Positions 1 through 7,147 are shown, counted from the stretch's first letter. The stretch: 18,546 nt of DNA from CAZOIA01 sp964579675 (GCA_964579675.1 CAZOIA010000114.1:1-18546), one strand, 5' to 3'. Numbers and translations are program-made. The notes: generated by a model from the letters alone, not told the origin.

Positions 1-2
1 AG

Positions 3-296
3 GCGATGCTGGGCCGGCACGGTCGATTGACCGTGGATGCTGTTCCCACCCATGACGGTCGCGTCGAGATCAACGTCCGCGACACCGGCTGCGGAATCGA
101 CCGGGAGAACCTGGACCGCATCTTCGAGCCCTTCTTCAGCACCAAGCAGAATGCCGACAAGCCCGACCGCCGAGGTCTCGGCCTCGGCCTGGCCATTTGC
201 CGCGACATCATCGAGGACCTCGACGGAACCATCGACGTGGCCAGCGAGGTCGAGGTCGGCACGACCTTCACGATCAGCCTGCCCCAGGCGGACTGA
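3..296 (+). CDS. Sensor histidine kinase, C-terminal ATPase fragment (5' end outside window)
   Basis: This is the 3' end of a histidine kinase gene whose sensor and dimerisation domains lie before the window. The reading frame is open to the window edge, so the ATG at 6 is probably internal. The visible part is the HATPase_c domain that binds ATP and donates phosphate to the conserved histidine. The G1 box is seen as DTGCGID, the F box as EPFFSTK, and the G2 box as the glycine-rich GLGLGLAICRDII. The domain closes with the usual GTTFTISLP strand and the gene stops directly after it, so no receiver domain is fused. The FFSTK/GLGLGLAI combination is common in NtrB/AtoS-like kinases. The partner response regulator and the signal cannot be seen. 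The next gene is about 140 bases downstream and unrelated. Confidence 0.93.
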   Translation, partial: AMLGRHGRLTVDAVPTHDGRVEINVRDTGCGIDRENLDRIFEPFFSTKQNADKPDRRGLGLGLAICRDIIEDLDGTIDVASEVEVGTTFTISLPQAD

Positions 297-439
297 TCCC
301 CGGGTCCGATCCGATGCTGCACGCCCTGGGCAGTTGAACATTGGCCGATCCTGGTACATCATATCCCAATCGTCGAGCGGCCCGCCGTCTCTTGCTGAGG
401 GGACGTCCACCGCGTTAACTCTTGCCAGGAGTCAAAGGC

Positions 440-850
440 ATGAACGGACCACTGAGAAGATCGATGTCGGTGACGCTGTGTGCAGTCCAGGCGTGTTTGG
501 CTGCCGGTGGCTGTGTAACGGCTCGCTCGACGAGGACCTACGGCAACATCGGGGTGCCCCCCGAGAGACAAACGCTGACCCAGATCAAGCCGGGCGAGAC
601 GACCAAGGAGTGGGTGCTGACTGCGCTCGGAAAGCCGACGAGAGAGGGCGAGACATCGCAGGGCACGGAAATGTTGACCTATGAATACACCCAGAAGATC
701 GTGAACGAGGTTGACATCACCCTGTTTCTCGACGCGAAGGATTCAAAGACCACGCAGCACAACTTGTACTTCGAGATCCAAGACGGCGTGGTGCAGAAGT
801 TCTGGCATGAGCGGTTGCCGGCGGAGTCGAACTCGCGCGTGAGCAACTGA
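440..850 (+). CDS. BamE/SmpA-like small lipoprotein
   Basis: This 136-residue protein starts with a lipoprotein signal peptide: two arginines, a hydrophobic stretch, then LAAGGC with the candidate lipidated cysteine at residue 25. The mature part contains the stretch LTQIKPGETTKEWVLTALGK followed by a TYEYT strand, which resembles the BamE/SmpA-OmlA fold (PGxTkxeVlxxLGkP). BamE helps outer-membrane protein assembly, but many planctomycete lipoproteins carry this fold with unknown roles, so only the fold is suggested. The ATG at 440 was chosen because AGGAG at 427-431 lies 8 bases upstream; a TTG at 422 is in frame but would overlap that ribosome site. The gene stands alone, with a long spacer after it. 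Confidence 0.8.
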   Translation: MNGPLRRSMSVTLCAVQACLAAGGCVTARSTRTYGNIGVPPERQTLTQIKPGETTKEWVLTALGKPTREGETSQGTEMLTYEYTQKIVNEVDITLFLDAKDSKTTQHNLYFEIQDGVVQKFWHERLPAESNSRVSN

Positions 851-974
851 GCCTCTGGCCAGACGCGCCTCTCATGCCATTTGTGAAACCACGACCGAAC
901 ACGAGAACAGCTTGCGCGCCACAATGTAACGAACTCAAACTGAGCGGTTTCCGTCATCTGGGCGGACGTAACCT

Positions 975-1051
975 CAAGGACCGCGGCAATTCATTGCCGC
1001 AAGTACCCTCGCATGATTGGTGGGAGCGGCAACAAGTTACCGCGGTCCTTG
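975..1051. repeat. Compound inverted repeat (outer 12-bp arms, inner 8-bp hairpin)
   Basis: CAAGGACCGCGG at 975-986 is the exact reverse complement of CCGCGGTCCTTG at 1040-1051. Nested at the left arm is a tight hairpin, GCGGCAAT (983-990) and ATTGCCGC (993-1000) with a 2-base loop. A further GCGGCAAC occurs at 1026-1033, so alternative pairings are possible. It could be a structured RNA, a small repeat element, or a replication/transcription hairpin. There is no T-run after it. Confidence 0.75.
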
Positions 1052-1233
1052 CCCCCGACAAGCCGGTCGGCGTCCACCTGATGATAAGCAACATTTGCAC
1101 TGCCGCCGTGAAGGCTCCCCCCGGCGAAGGCACGGCTCACCGGCGCCGCGGCCGCTAACCCGCACCAGACGCCCAGGGAAGTCAAACCGGACACGGTCCT
1201 GACCTCGTCCGCGACCTCAGCGGTACCGGGTGT

Positions 1234-1453
1234 GGGGTGCATGACACTTTGGGCGGCTTGTTGGAAGGCGCCGCCCCCAGGTGTTTCCGAACCGCGCCCG
1301 TAAGGAAGCGGACCCCCTCTCCGTAGCGAGCCCGTAAGGAAGCGGCCCTGGCGCATCCGCAGATACTCCCCTCCCTGACGGTCGGGGTTCGGAAAAGCGA
1401 GGTGCCGTCCCGTTCTCCGCCCGAAGGTCCCCGCCGGAACTGTCACGCACCCC
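1234..1453. repeat. 220-bp segment bounded by inverted 13-bp motifs
   Basis: GGGGTGCATGACA at 1234-1246 and TGTCACGCACCCC at 1441-1453 are inverted copies matching at 12 of 13 positions. The same motif occurs again at 8635-8647. The enclosed DNA carries the direct repeat at 1297-1345 and no gene. The arrangement resembles a small non-autonomous element, but I see no clear target-site duplication, so this is a candidate only. Confidence 0.45.
1297..1345 (+). repeat. Pair of 15-bp direct repeats, 34-bp period
   Basis: CCCGTAAGGAAGCGG occurs at 1297-1311 and again at 1331-1345. The first copy is preceded by GCG and the second by CGAG. They lie inside the candidate element 1234-1453. Short repeated words of this sort in spacers suggest a dispersed repeat family rather than coding sequence. 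Confidence 0.8.
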
Positions 1454-1615
1454 CGGGTGCAAGGCAACCGGCCCGGGCGGGACATCAGGGCTGATCGGTG
1501 TTACTATTCCCGTGGCCCGCCGGGGCCAAGCCGGATCCATGCGGATCTGAACGCCTGTTCGGCAACGCGGCCAGGGCCGACTCCGGTGAACCACGCACAA
1601 GCAATGGAGGCAGTC

Positions 1616-2320
1616 ATGAACAGCCCGAACCCGCACCTGCGCCGTGGGGCCAGTGCCCTGAAAGTCCTCGCCATCATTTTCCTCGTTCTGGTTCTGGTGT
1701 GCGGTGGGATCGTGACCTATGTGGCCGTCAACTTCAAGCGGCTGGCCGCGGGTTGGGTGCGGGGACCGCTGATCCAGGCCATCCAGAACTCCAACTTGCC
1801 CGAGGACCAGAAGGCCAGCATTACGGCCAACATCGACCGGCTGACCGGCGACTTCGAGAACGGCAGGATCAGTTTCCAGCAGCTCGGCCGGGTTGGGACG
1901 GAACTGGCCGAGGGACCCTTCATTAATCTCATTATTGTCGAGTCCGTGGAAGCCAGGCACGTCGAGATGATCGAGCTCCCTCCCGAGCAACGGGACGAAG
2001 TCTCCCTCACCTTTGATCGGTTCGAGCGGGGCATCTGCGAGGACGCGATCACCACGGACCAGGTCGATGAAGTCCTCGCCGTGGTCTCCGCGAGTGACGG
2101 GCAGGACATTCGGGAGCTGAAGGAGAACCTCACCGAGGCGGATTTGAGCGCGTTTGTCAGCGCGATGAAGGACAAGGCCGATGAGGCTGAGATCCCAATC
2201 GAGCCTTATCAGGTCGATTTCGCCGCCGAGCTTCAACGCGTCATTGACAAGGTCCTTGGAACCGGGCCCGCCACGACCCAGACCGCGCCCGCCCCGACTC
2301 AGGCCGCTCCTGCAGACTGA
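1616..2320 (+). CDS. Membrane-anchored protein of unknown function
   Basis: I do not recognise a family. The 234-residue protein has one strong N-terminal membrane helix (about residues 15-38, VLAIIFLVLVLVCGGIVTYV) after a short positively charged start, so it is probably anchored with its C-terminal part outside the membrane. The soluble part is acidic and mostly helical in character, with segments around NLPEDQKASITANIDRLTGD and LTEADLSAFVSAMKDKADEA. It ends in a short Thr/Pro/Ala-rich tail. The start at 1616 is supported by GGAGG at 1606-1610; an in-frame ATG at 1604 would overlap that site. mutM follows 66 bases later on the same strand, so cotranscription is possible, but nothing links the functions. 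Confidence 0.82.
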   Translation: MNSPNPHLRRGASALKVLAIIFLVLVLVCGGIVTYVAVNFKRLAAGWVRGPLIQAIQNSNLPEDQKASITANIDRLTGDFENGRISFQQLGRVGTELAEGPFINLIIVESVEARHVEMIELPPEQRDEVSLTFDRFERGICEDAITTDQVDEVLAVVSASDGQDIRELKENLTEADLSAFVSAMKDKADEAEIPIEPYQVDFAAELQRVIDKVLGTGPATTQTAPAPTQAAPAD

Positions 2321-2386
2321 TCGATCAGGCGGTTAATTGCGCGGTCGTGCGCTGCTTCCCGGTATTCACTGCACTATCATGGAACG

Positions 2387-3250
2387 ATGCCCGAGCTTCC
2401 CGAGGTCGAAACCATCGTCCGTGGCCTGGCTCGCCGGCTCACCGGACAGGTGATCGAATGGATTTACCTGTCCCGCGGCGACGTGGTGCACGGAGCGGCG
2501 GTGCCGCTGTGTGCGGCCCTGCGCAATCAGCGGGTCCGGCATGTCGAGCGCGTGGGCAAGCAGGTGCGCATCGACACCGAGGGACGAACCTCCCTCTTCG
2601 TGCATCTGGGGATGAGTGGCCGCCTGACCGTGGCGGATCGCGATGACCCGATCGAGCCGCACACCCATCTACGGGTGACGTTCCGGCGCCGGCGGCTCGA
2701 ATTGCGGTTTCGTGATCCGCGGCGGTTCGGCGGTATCTGGCTCGTCGCCGGCCCGGGCCAGGAGCCAAATGATTGGATCGGTCGCCGGCTCCCGCCGGCC
2801 GGCGCGGACCCGCTTCAGCTCTCGCCTGGTGAGCTGCGGGGCTTGCTCGGTCGGCGGCGGCAGATCAAAGCCCTGCTGTTGGATCAGCAGGTCATTGGCG
2901 GTATCGGCAACATTTACTGCGACGAAACGCTGCACCGGGCGGGCATCCACCCGCTGACGCCGGCCAACGAACTGGATGACCATGCCGTCCGGCGATTGCG
3001 GCAAGCGATGCGACGCGTGCTAACCGAGGCCATCCGGGCAGGCGGATCCAGCATCAGCGACTACCGGACCGCCGACAATAAGCCGGGCACCTTTCAGCAC
3101 AAGCACCGCGTCTACGACCGTGCGGGCAGGCCCTGCCTTCGCTGCCGGACCCCGATCCGGCGGCTCACCGTGGCGGGCCGGGCAACGTTTATCTGCCCCC
3201 GGTGCCAACCGAAGGTGAGCACTGGCAAAGGAAGGGCCCGGCGGCTATAA
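2387..3250 (+). CDS. mutM: Formamidopyrimidine-DNA glycosylase (Fpg/MutM)
   Basis: Fpg removes oxidised purines such as 8-oxoguanine and nicks the abasic site. The protein begins MPELPEVETI, placing the catalytic Pro at residue 2 and Glu at residue 3 after Met removal; this fixes the start at 2387. The substrate-binding Lys is K58 (VGKQV), followed by HLGMSGR at 73-79 and the FRDPRRFG motif. The helix-two-turn-helix region is clear at about 165-189 (LDQQVIGGIGNIYCDETLHR). The C-terminal zinc finger has Cys 250, 253, 270 and 273, with the finger arginine R265 in GRATFIC. At 287 residues it is slightly longer than the usual 270 because of a basic tail after the last cysteine pair. All key residues are present, so it should be active. 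It lies between two unrelated genes on the same strand. Confidence 0.97.
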   Translation: MPELPEVETIVRGLARRLTGQVIEWIYLSRGDVVHGAAVPLCAALRNQRVRHVERVGKQVRIDTEGRTSLFVHLGMSGRLTVADRDDPIEPHTHLRVTFRRRRLELRFRDPRRFGGIWLVAGPGQEPNDWIGRRLPPAGADPLQLSPGELRGLLGRRRQIKALLLDQQVIGGIGNIYCDETLHRAGIHPLTPANELDDHAVRRLRQAMRRVLTEAIRAGGSSISDYRTADNKPGTFQHKHRVYDRAGRPCLRCRTPIRRLTVAGRATFICPRCQPKVSTGKGRARRL

Positions 3251-3303
3251 AAGTGTCCGGCGCGATCCCGAGCCCGTGGCGATCGAAAGCAGGATCACTT
3301 GCG

Positions 3304-3984
3304 ATGAAAACCAGACGGGTCCTTGTTCCGTTGTCAGCGGCCTGCATGGTCTCGCTGTCGGCCGGCTGCCATGCACCGGCCCAGCCGCCGGGGCCCACCG
3401 TTGCGAGGATAACGGCCGAGACCCCTGATGAATACGAGCAGCTCTTCACGGCCGCAGAGGACACCCTGCGCTTCCACTACTTCCAGCCGGACCGCACCGA
3501 TCGCCAGCAGGGCGTGATCACCACCCACCGCGACACCACGGGGAACTGGTTCGAGTTCTGGCGGCCTCAACCCCAGCCCGTCTACTACTGGGTGGAGTCG
3601 AACTTGCACGCCATCCAGCGCCAGGCCACCGTGCATATCCGCCCCAGCGACGAACAGGGAACGTATCAGCTTGACGTGCAGGTGGACCGATACCGCTACC
3701 GCCTGGAGGAGCGCCAGGTTGACAACGCGGCCGGCGCTCTGCGGATCTTCAGCAGCGATGCTCCGACCTACTTCAGCCGGACCCTCTACAGCACTGCCGC
3801 CGAGGCGAGCCCCGAGGCAAACGCAGAGATCAGCCGGTCTTCATATTGGATCCACCTGGGACGCGACGAGCCGATGGAAAACGCGATCCTGGCCGCGATC
3901 ATTCGACGCTACGGGCGGACCGTCGTGACCGATACCTCCCCCGAGGAGCTCACGGCACGGAAAGGGGGCCGGGAACCTTTTTGA
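3304..3984 (+). CDS. Lipoprotein of unknown function
   Basis: This 226-residue protein has a classical lipoprotein signal: KTRR, a hydrophobic core, and LSAGC with the lipidated cysteine at residue 22. The mature part is rich in aromatic residues and alternating strands (for example TYQLDVQVDRYRYRLEERQV), as in a beta-rich periplasmic or outer-membrane-associated domain. I do not recognise a family. The ATG at 3304 was chosen because it begins the signal peptide and has AGGA at 3291-3294; the open frame continues upstream into mutM but that part does not look coding. It begins 53 bases after mutM and may share its transcript. Its last 35 bases overlap the 3' end of the convergent membrane-protein gene. 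Confidence 0.85.
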   Translation: MKTRRVLVPLSAACMVSLSAGCHAPAQPPGPTVARITAETPDEYEQLFTAAEDTLRFHYFQPDRTDRQQGVITTHRDTTGNWFEFWRPQPQPVYYWVESNLHAIQRQATVHIRPSDEQGTYQLDVQVDRYRYRLEERQVDNAAGALRIFSSDAPTYFSRTLYSTAAEASPEANAEISRSSYWIHLGRDEPMENAILAAIIRRYGRTVVTDTSPEELTARKGGREPF

Positions 3985-4639
3985 ACCTGCCGGCCCCGGA
4001 TGCGGTTGCCCATCTCGGCTTGCGGGCAAAGGCGATCAGCAGCACCACGCCGTACGCCGATTGGGCCGCCGCTACATACACGTGCGAGCGGACCGGCAAC
4101 GGCTCCATCCCCCCGTAGTCCGGGTCAATCAGCAAACGCATGGCCACGAGCGTCGCCACGGTGCTCACGAAAATCACCACCGCCGCCAGCAGGTGAAACA
4201 ACCGGCTCTTGCCGGTGATCGCCACCAGGAGCGCCACCAGCCCCAGAAACCCCGCCACGCCCCACATCACTCGCTTCCAGACGTAAACGATCACCTCGAC
4301 CGCGGGGATCTGCTCATTCGTCAGCTTGTGGAACTCTTCACGCGTCATGGCGCCCGAGGGTTCGGGCTCGCCGGTGGCGGATGTCCCGCCAGCCCTATCT
4401 GAAGCCTGGGCCCACGGCCCACCCGCGGGCATCATCATGAGGAACACCCGCGTCGAGTTGACTTCGAGCACCTTCGACTTCTCCACGACCCATGGCGTCG
4501 CCCAGGCGCACATCCATGCCATGTTTGCCGTCAGCACGACGAACAGCCGGTCGCGCAACCGCCACACCCGTTGATTCGGTTGGGTTCCTTCAGGTTGACG
4601 CACAACAGTCACAGGCAGACGTCTTCCCCCAATTTTCAA
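3950..4639 (-). CDS. Four-helix inner-membrane protein of unknown function
   Basis: The protein of about 220-229 residues shows four membrane helices: roughly residues 30-50 (LFVVLTANMAWMCAWATPWV), 122-141 (WGVAGFLGLVALLVAI), 146-168 (LFHLLAAVVIFVSTVATLVAM) and 187-205. A soluble loop of about 70 residues separates helix 1 from helix 2. No family is recognised. The start is uncertain: the longest form uses TTG at 4639, while GTG at 4612 gives a nine-residue shorter protein. It follows fumC on the same strand after a short gap that carries a direct repeat, so it may be read from the fumC transcript. Its stop region overlaps the convergent lipoprotein gene by 35 bp, which suggests there is no terminator between the two genes. 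Confidence 0.78.
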   Translation of the reverse strand: MKIGGRRLPVTVVRQPEGTQPNQRVWRLRDRLFVVLTANMAWMCAWATPWVVEKSKVLEVNSTRVFLMMMPAGGPWAQASDRAGGTSATGEPEPSGAMTREEFHKLTNEQIPAVEVIVYVWKRVMWGVAGFLGLVALLVAITGKSRLFHLLAAVVIFVSTVATLVAMRLLIDPDYGGMEPLPVRSHVYVAAAQSAYGVVLLIAFARKPRWATASGAGRFKKVPGPLSVP

Positions 4640-4641
4640 CG

Positions 4642-4665
4642 CTCAGTTCTCGATTCTCAGTTCTC
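4642..4665. repeat. 10-bp direct repeat at the fumC stop codon
   Basis: CTCAGTTCTC occurs at 4642-4651 and 4656-4665 with a 14-base period, separated by GATT. The second copy includes most of the fumC stop codon (complement of 4664-4666). The repeat fills much of the gap to the next gene. Confidence 0.8.
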
Positions 4666-6070
4666 AACCCCGTCCGGTCGGCCCGGTCATCACACCCGGA
4701 TCGAGTAACCGGTCCAGCTCCTCTTCCGGCAGCACGCCCTTGGCTAACGCCACTTGGCGGACCGTCTGACCCGTCTCGTATGCTTCTTTGGCGATTGCCG
4801 CCGCCCGGTCGTACCCGATCACTGGGGCCAGGCTCGTGCACCCCGCAAGTGACTGCTCGATGAGCCGCTCGCAGCGCTCGGCTTCGGGCTCGATCCCCTC
4901 GACACATCGCTCGGTGAATACCCTCACCCCGCTTGCCAGCAGCCGGATCGACTCCAGCAGGTTCCTCGCCATCATCGGCATCATCGTGTTCAGCTCGAAC
5001 ATGCCGTCCCGGGCCGCGATGGCAATGGCTGCATCGTTGCCGATCACCTGTGCGCCGACCTGGATGAGCATCTCGCTCATCACCGGGTTGACCTTACCCG
5101 GCATGATGCTGGATCCGGGCTGGGTGGCCGGGATTCTGATCTCGCCGATGCCGCACCGCGGCCCACTGGCCAGCCAGCGGATGTCGTTGGCGATCTTTGT
5201 CAGCGAGACCGCGATGCTCCGCAGGAGCCCGCTGGCCTCGCACATGCCGTCCCTGGCCGCCTGGGCTTCAAAGTGATTCGCCGACTCGACGAACCCGATG
5301 CCGGTCCGCCCGGCCAGCCGGTCCGCCATTCGCTGGCCGAACTTGGCGTGCGTGTTGATCCCCGTGCCCACCGCCGTCCCGCCGATCGGCAGTTCCCGCA
5401 GCGCCTCGACCGCCCGTGCCGCCCGGTCCGCGCTGAGCTGGGCCTGGGCCGCGTAGCCGCTGAACACCTGCCCCAGACGGATCGGCGCCGCATCCTGCAC
5501 GTGCGTTCGCCCGACCTTGATCACCGGCCAGAACTGCACCGACTTCTCTCCCAACCTCGCCGCCAGCGCTTCCAATACCGGTATCAGATCCTGCTCCAGG
5601 GCCTCGCCGGCCGCCACGTGGATCGCCGTCGGGATCACGTCGTTGCTGGATTGGCCCATGTTGACGTGATCGTTCGGATGCACCGGTTCCCGCGAGCCCA
5701 CCTGTCCGCCGGCGAGCTGGATCGCCCGGTTGGCGATCACCTCGTTCGTGTTCATGTTCGTGCTGGTACCCGAGCCCGTCTGGAAGACGTCCACCACGAA
5801 ATGCTCGTCGAGCTTCCCCTCGACCACTTCGGCCGCTGCGGCGACGATCCAGTCCGCTTGCTCGCCGGCCAAAAGGCCGAGCTCGCGGTTCACCTCCGCC
5901 GCCACCTGCTTGATAAGCCCCATGGCCCGGATGAACCGGCGATCGAACCGGTAGCCACTGACGGGGAAGTTCTCCACCGCCCGTTGCGTCTGGGCACCCC
6001 ACAATGCCCACGCCGGTATCTGCATCTGGCCCATGCTGTCCGATTCAGTGCGCGTTTTCTCAGCGGTCAT
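4664..6070 (-). CDS. fumC: Class II fumarate hydratase
   Basis: FumC interconverts fumarate and malate in the TCA cycle and, unlike class I enzymes, needs no iron-sulfur cluster. The 468-residue protein has the family length and all superfamily blocks: TGSGTSTNMNTNEVIANRA (98-116), HPNDHVNMGQSSNDV (131-145), GRTHVQDA with the catalytic His at 190, and the signature GSSIMPGKVNP (319-329) with the catalytic-loop Ser at about 321. The IANDIRWLASGPRCGIGEI segment and the C-terminal IGYDRAAAIAKEA distinguish it from aspartase and argininosuccinate lyase. The ATG at 6070 was chosen over the longer frame to 6169 because GAAGGGG lies upstream and the protein then starts just before the conserved WALWGAQTQRA block. 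A zinc-ribbon gene lies about 210 bases upstream and a membrane protein follows. Confidence 0.96.
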   Translation of the reverse strand: MTAEKTRTESDSMGQMQIPAWALWGAQTQRAVENFPVSGYRFDRRFIRAMGLIKQVAAEVNRELGLLAGEQADWIVAAAAEVVEGKLDEHFVVDVFQTGSGTSTNMNTNEVIANRAIQLAGGQVGSREPVHPNDHVNMGQSSNDVIPTAIHVAAGEALEQDLIPVLEALAARLGEKSVQFWPVIKVGRTHVQDAAPIRLGQVFSGYAAQAQLSADRAARAVEALRELPIGGTAVGTGINTHAKFGQRMADRLAGRTGIGFVESANHFEAQAARDGMCEASGLLRSIAVSLTKIANDIRWLASGPRCGIGEIRIPATQPGSSIMPGKVNPVMSEMLIQVGAQVIGNDAAIAIAARDGMFELNTMMPMMARNLLESIRLLASGVRVFTERCVEGIEPEAERCERLIEQSLAGCTSLAPVIGYDRAAAIAKEAYETGQTVRQVALAKGVLPEEELDRLLDPGVMTGPTGRG

Positions 6071-6254
6071 GGCCCGGCCCCTTCGTGCAATGCCGATCCT
6101 CAACAACAAGGTCCGGACATTGTGAGGGATTCCGACCCGTTCCGCCAGCCCGGCCGGCCACACGCACACCTCACGGCGCCGCCACCTCTGGTATCTGGGT
6201 TGTGAGCAGGAGGGACAAAGCTGCGGGGCCGGTCCCCAGATTCGTCATCCGAGT

Positions 6255-6271
6255 CCGGCGGAATCCGCCGG
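6255..6271. terminator. GC-rich hairpin after the zinc-ribbon gene
   Basis: CCGGCGGA (6255-6262) and TCCGCCGG (6264-6271) form a compact perfect inverted repeat 10 bases beyond the stop codon of the minus-strand zinc-ribbon gene. There is no T-run on either side, so it may slow or protect a transcript end rather than be a full intrinsic terminator. Confidence 0.4.
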
Positions 6272-6280
6272 GTCGGCCGG

Positions 6281-6544
6281 TCAGCCCGCCTTCGACTCCA
6301 AGACGCAGAGCTCGATGGCCTTCGTACGTGTGTGCTTGTGCAGCTCCGCCACCGAGGAGATCGGCAGCGGGCGTGCCTCGGCAACTCTTGTCGAGGTCCG
6401 GTAGGCCCCGCCACACTGGCGGCAAAACAGCGTCTTGCCTCGCCGGTGGGACGGCACAACGATGGGATGCTCGCAATGGGGACACTGCAAATAAACTGGC
6501 ACGGCAACAACTCCTTCACGCTCAACATCTGCCGGACTCGCCAT
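6281..6544 (-). CDS. Small zinc-ribbon protein
   Basis: The 87-residue protein carries one zinc-ribbon: CPHC near residues 21-24 and CRQC near residues 41-44, separated by the basic stretch RRGK, as in zinc-ribbon domains of regulators and unclassified small proteins. After the ribbon there is a short charged tail of about 40 residues without a clear domain. No enzymatic activity can be assigned. The ATG at 6544 was chosen because AGAGGGA lies just upstream at good spacing; the frame is open further upstream but that part does not look coding. The gene is upstream of and co-directional with fumC, but about 210 bases away with a hairpin between, so a common transcript is not assured. Confidence 0.75.
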   Translation of the reverse strand: MASPADVEREGVVAVPVYLQCPHCEHPIVVPSHRRGKTLFCRQCGGAYRTSTRVAEARPLPISSVAELHKHTRTKAIELCVLESKAG

Positions 6545-6613
6545 CGCTTCCCTCTTTTCGAGCCCGCCACGGCAACGGACCCGACCGGCAGACATCTCTG
6601 CGGAGTCTACGAT

Positions 6614-6631
6614 ATCTTGGACACCCAAGAT
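6614..6631. promoter_or_regulatory. 7-bp palindrome upstream of the zinc-ribbon gene
   Basis: ATCTTGG (6614-6620) and CCAAGAT (6625-6631) are exact inverted copies around ACAC, 70 bases before the zinc-ribbon start. Its place fits an operator or a leader hairpin. The function is inferred from position only. Confidence 0.35.
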
Positions 6632-6933
6632 CGGCAGAAGTTGCACATGTCAGTAGAGATTTCCTGCAGAACAGGGGCGGCACCCGTAATCCCCTGTAAA
6701 ATATGTGGTTATAGGCGGTCACTCGGCCGGCTCACCGCCGCCAGGGGCCCCGCCCATAACCACCGCAGCGGAAAGAATTCAGACACCTTTCCACAGAATC
6801 GTGCAGCAATGGCTATGCGCTGATAGACACCCGTAGCGTTCACACTGGGCCTCCTTCCAAGCGTGTGCTAGTCACTTCATCGGAGGCCGTCCGCGCTCAC
6901 CTCAAATGGGGGGAGACTCCAGAGACAGGCCCG

Positions 6934-6961
6934 TTGACCGGGCACAGAGACCGAATAGAAT
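6934..6961 (+). promoter_or_regulatory. Sigma-70-type promoter for tRNA-Ser
   Basis: TTGACC (6934-6939) and TAGAAT (6956-6961) are separated by 16 bases and lie 50 bases before the tRNA. This is a close match to the housekeeping consensus TTGACA/TATAAT and predicts a start near 6968 with a leader of about 44 bases removed during tRNA maturation. Confidence 0.65.
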
Positions 6962-7011
6962 GCCTGGGTGGCCTGGCTCTGACTGACTCGGATTGTGTCG
7001 ACGCCCTCCCT

Positions 7012-7102
7012 GGAGAGGTGGCAGAGTGGCTGAATGCACCGGTTTGCTAAACCGGCGTACGGGGTCATACCCGTACCGCGGGTTCGAATCCCGCCCTCTC
7101 CG
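7012..7102 (+). tRNA. tRNA-Ser (anticodon GCU)
   Basis: The 91-base sequence folds as a class II tRNA. The acceptor stem pairs GGAGAGG (7012-7018) with CCTCTCC (7095-7101), with G7102 as discriminator. The anticodon stem is CCGGT/ACCGG with loop TTGCTAA, giving anticodon GCT at 7046-7048, which reads AGC and AGU. The long variable arm TACGGGTCATACCCGTA and the T arm with TTCGAAT are clear. CCA is not encoded and must be added after transcription. The gene is single, with its own promoter and terminator. Confidence 0.97.
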
Positions 7103-7114
7103 TTAATTTCGCAA

Positions 7115-7147
7115 GGCCAGTCAGAGCCACCTGACTGGTCTTTGTCT
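7115..7147 (+). terminator. Rho-independent terminator after tRNA-Ser
   Basis: GGCCAGTCAG (7115-7124) pairs with CTGACTGGTC (7131-7140), ten pairs including one G-U, around the loop AGCCAC. The T-rich tail TTTGTCT follows at 7141. It lies 12 bases beyond the tRNA end. Confidence 0.82.

Larger units (their letters stand above)
851..1615. other. 765-bp non-coding spacer with inverted and direct repeats
   Basis: I see no convincing gene here on either strand; the open frames lack plausible starts and domains. The stretch contains a compound inverted repeat (975-1051), a pair of 15-base direct repeats (1297-1345), and a 220-bp segment bounded by inverted copies of a 13-base motif (1234-1453). 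These are listed separately. The promoter of the gene starting at 1616 is presumably near 1490-1590, but I cannot place it with confidence. Confidence 0.6.
6545..7011. other. 467-bp spacer between the zinc-ribbon gene and tRNA-Ser
   Basis: No gene is supported here. It should hold the minus-strand promoter for the zinc-ribbon gene and holds the plus-strand promoter for tRNA-Ser (6934-6961). Two inverted repeats lie on the zinc-ribbon side: ATCTTGG/CCAAGAT at 6614-6631 with a 4-base loop, and ACAGGGG/CCCCTGT at 6671-6697 with a 13-base loop. Either could be an operator or leader hairpin for the zinc-ribbon gene. Confidence 0.6.

Noticed and set aside
991..1485. Minus-strand open frame of 164 codons across the repeat-rich spacer
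   Set aside because: It translates the repeats themselves (PLPYGRGS-type words), has no domain and no ribosome site, and its length is explained by high GC.
1217..2236. Long minus-strand frame (339 codons) opposite the membrane-anchored protein
   Set aside because: It lies antisense to a gene with a clear ribosome site and membrane anchor and runs through the repeat spacer; no domain is seen.
5273..6205. 310-codon plus-strand frame opposite fumC
   Set aside because: It is a mirror frame of a strongly conserved enzyme gene.
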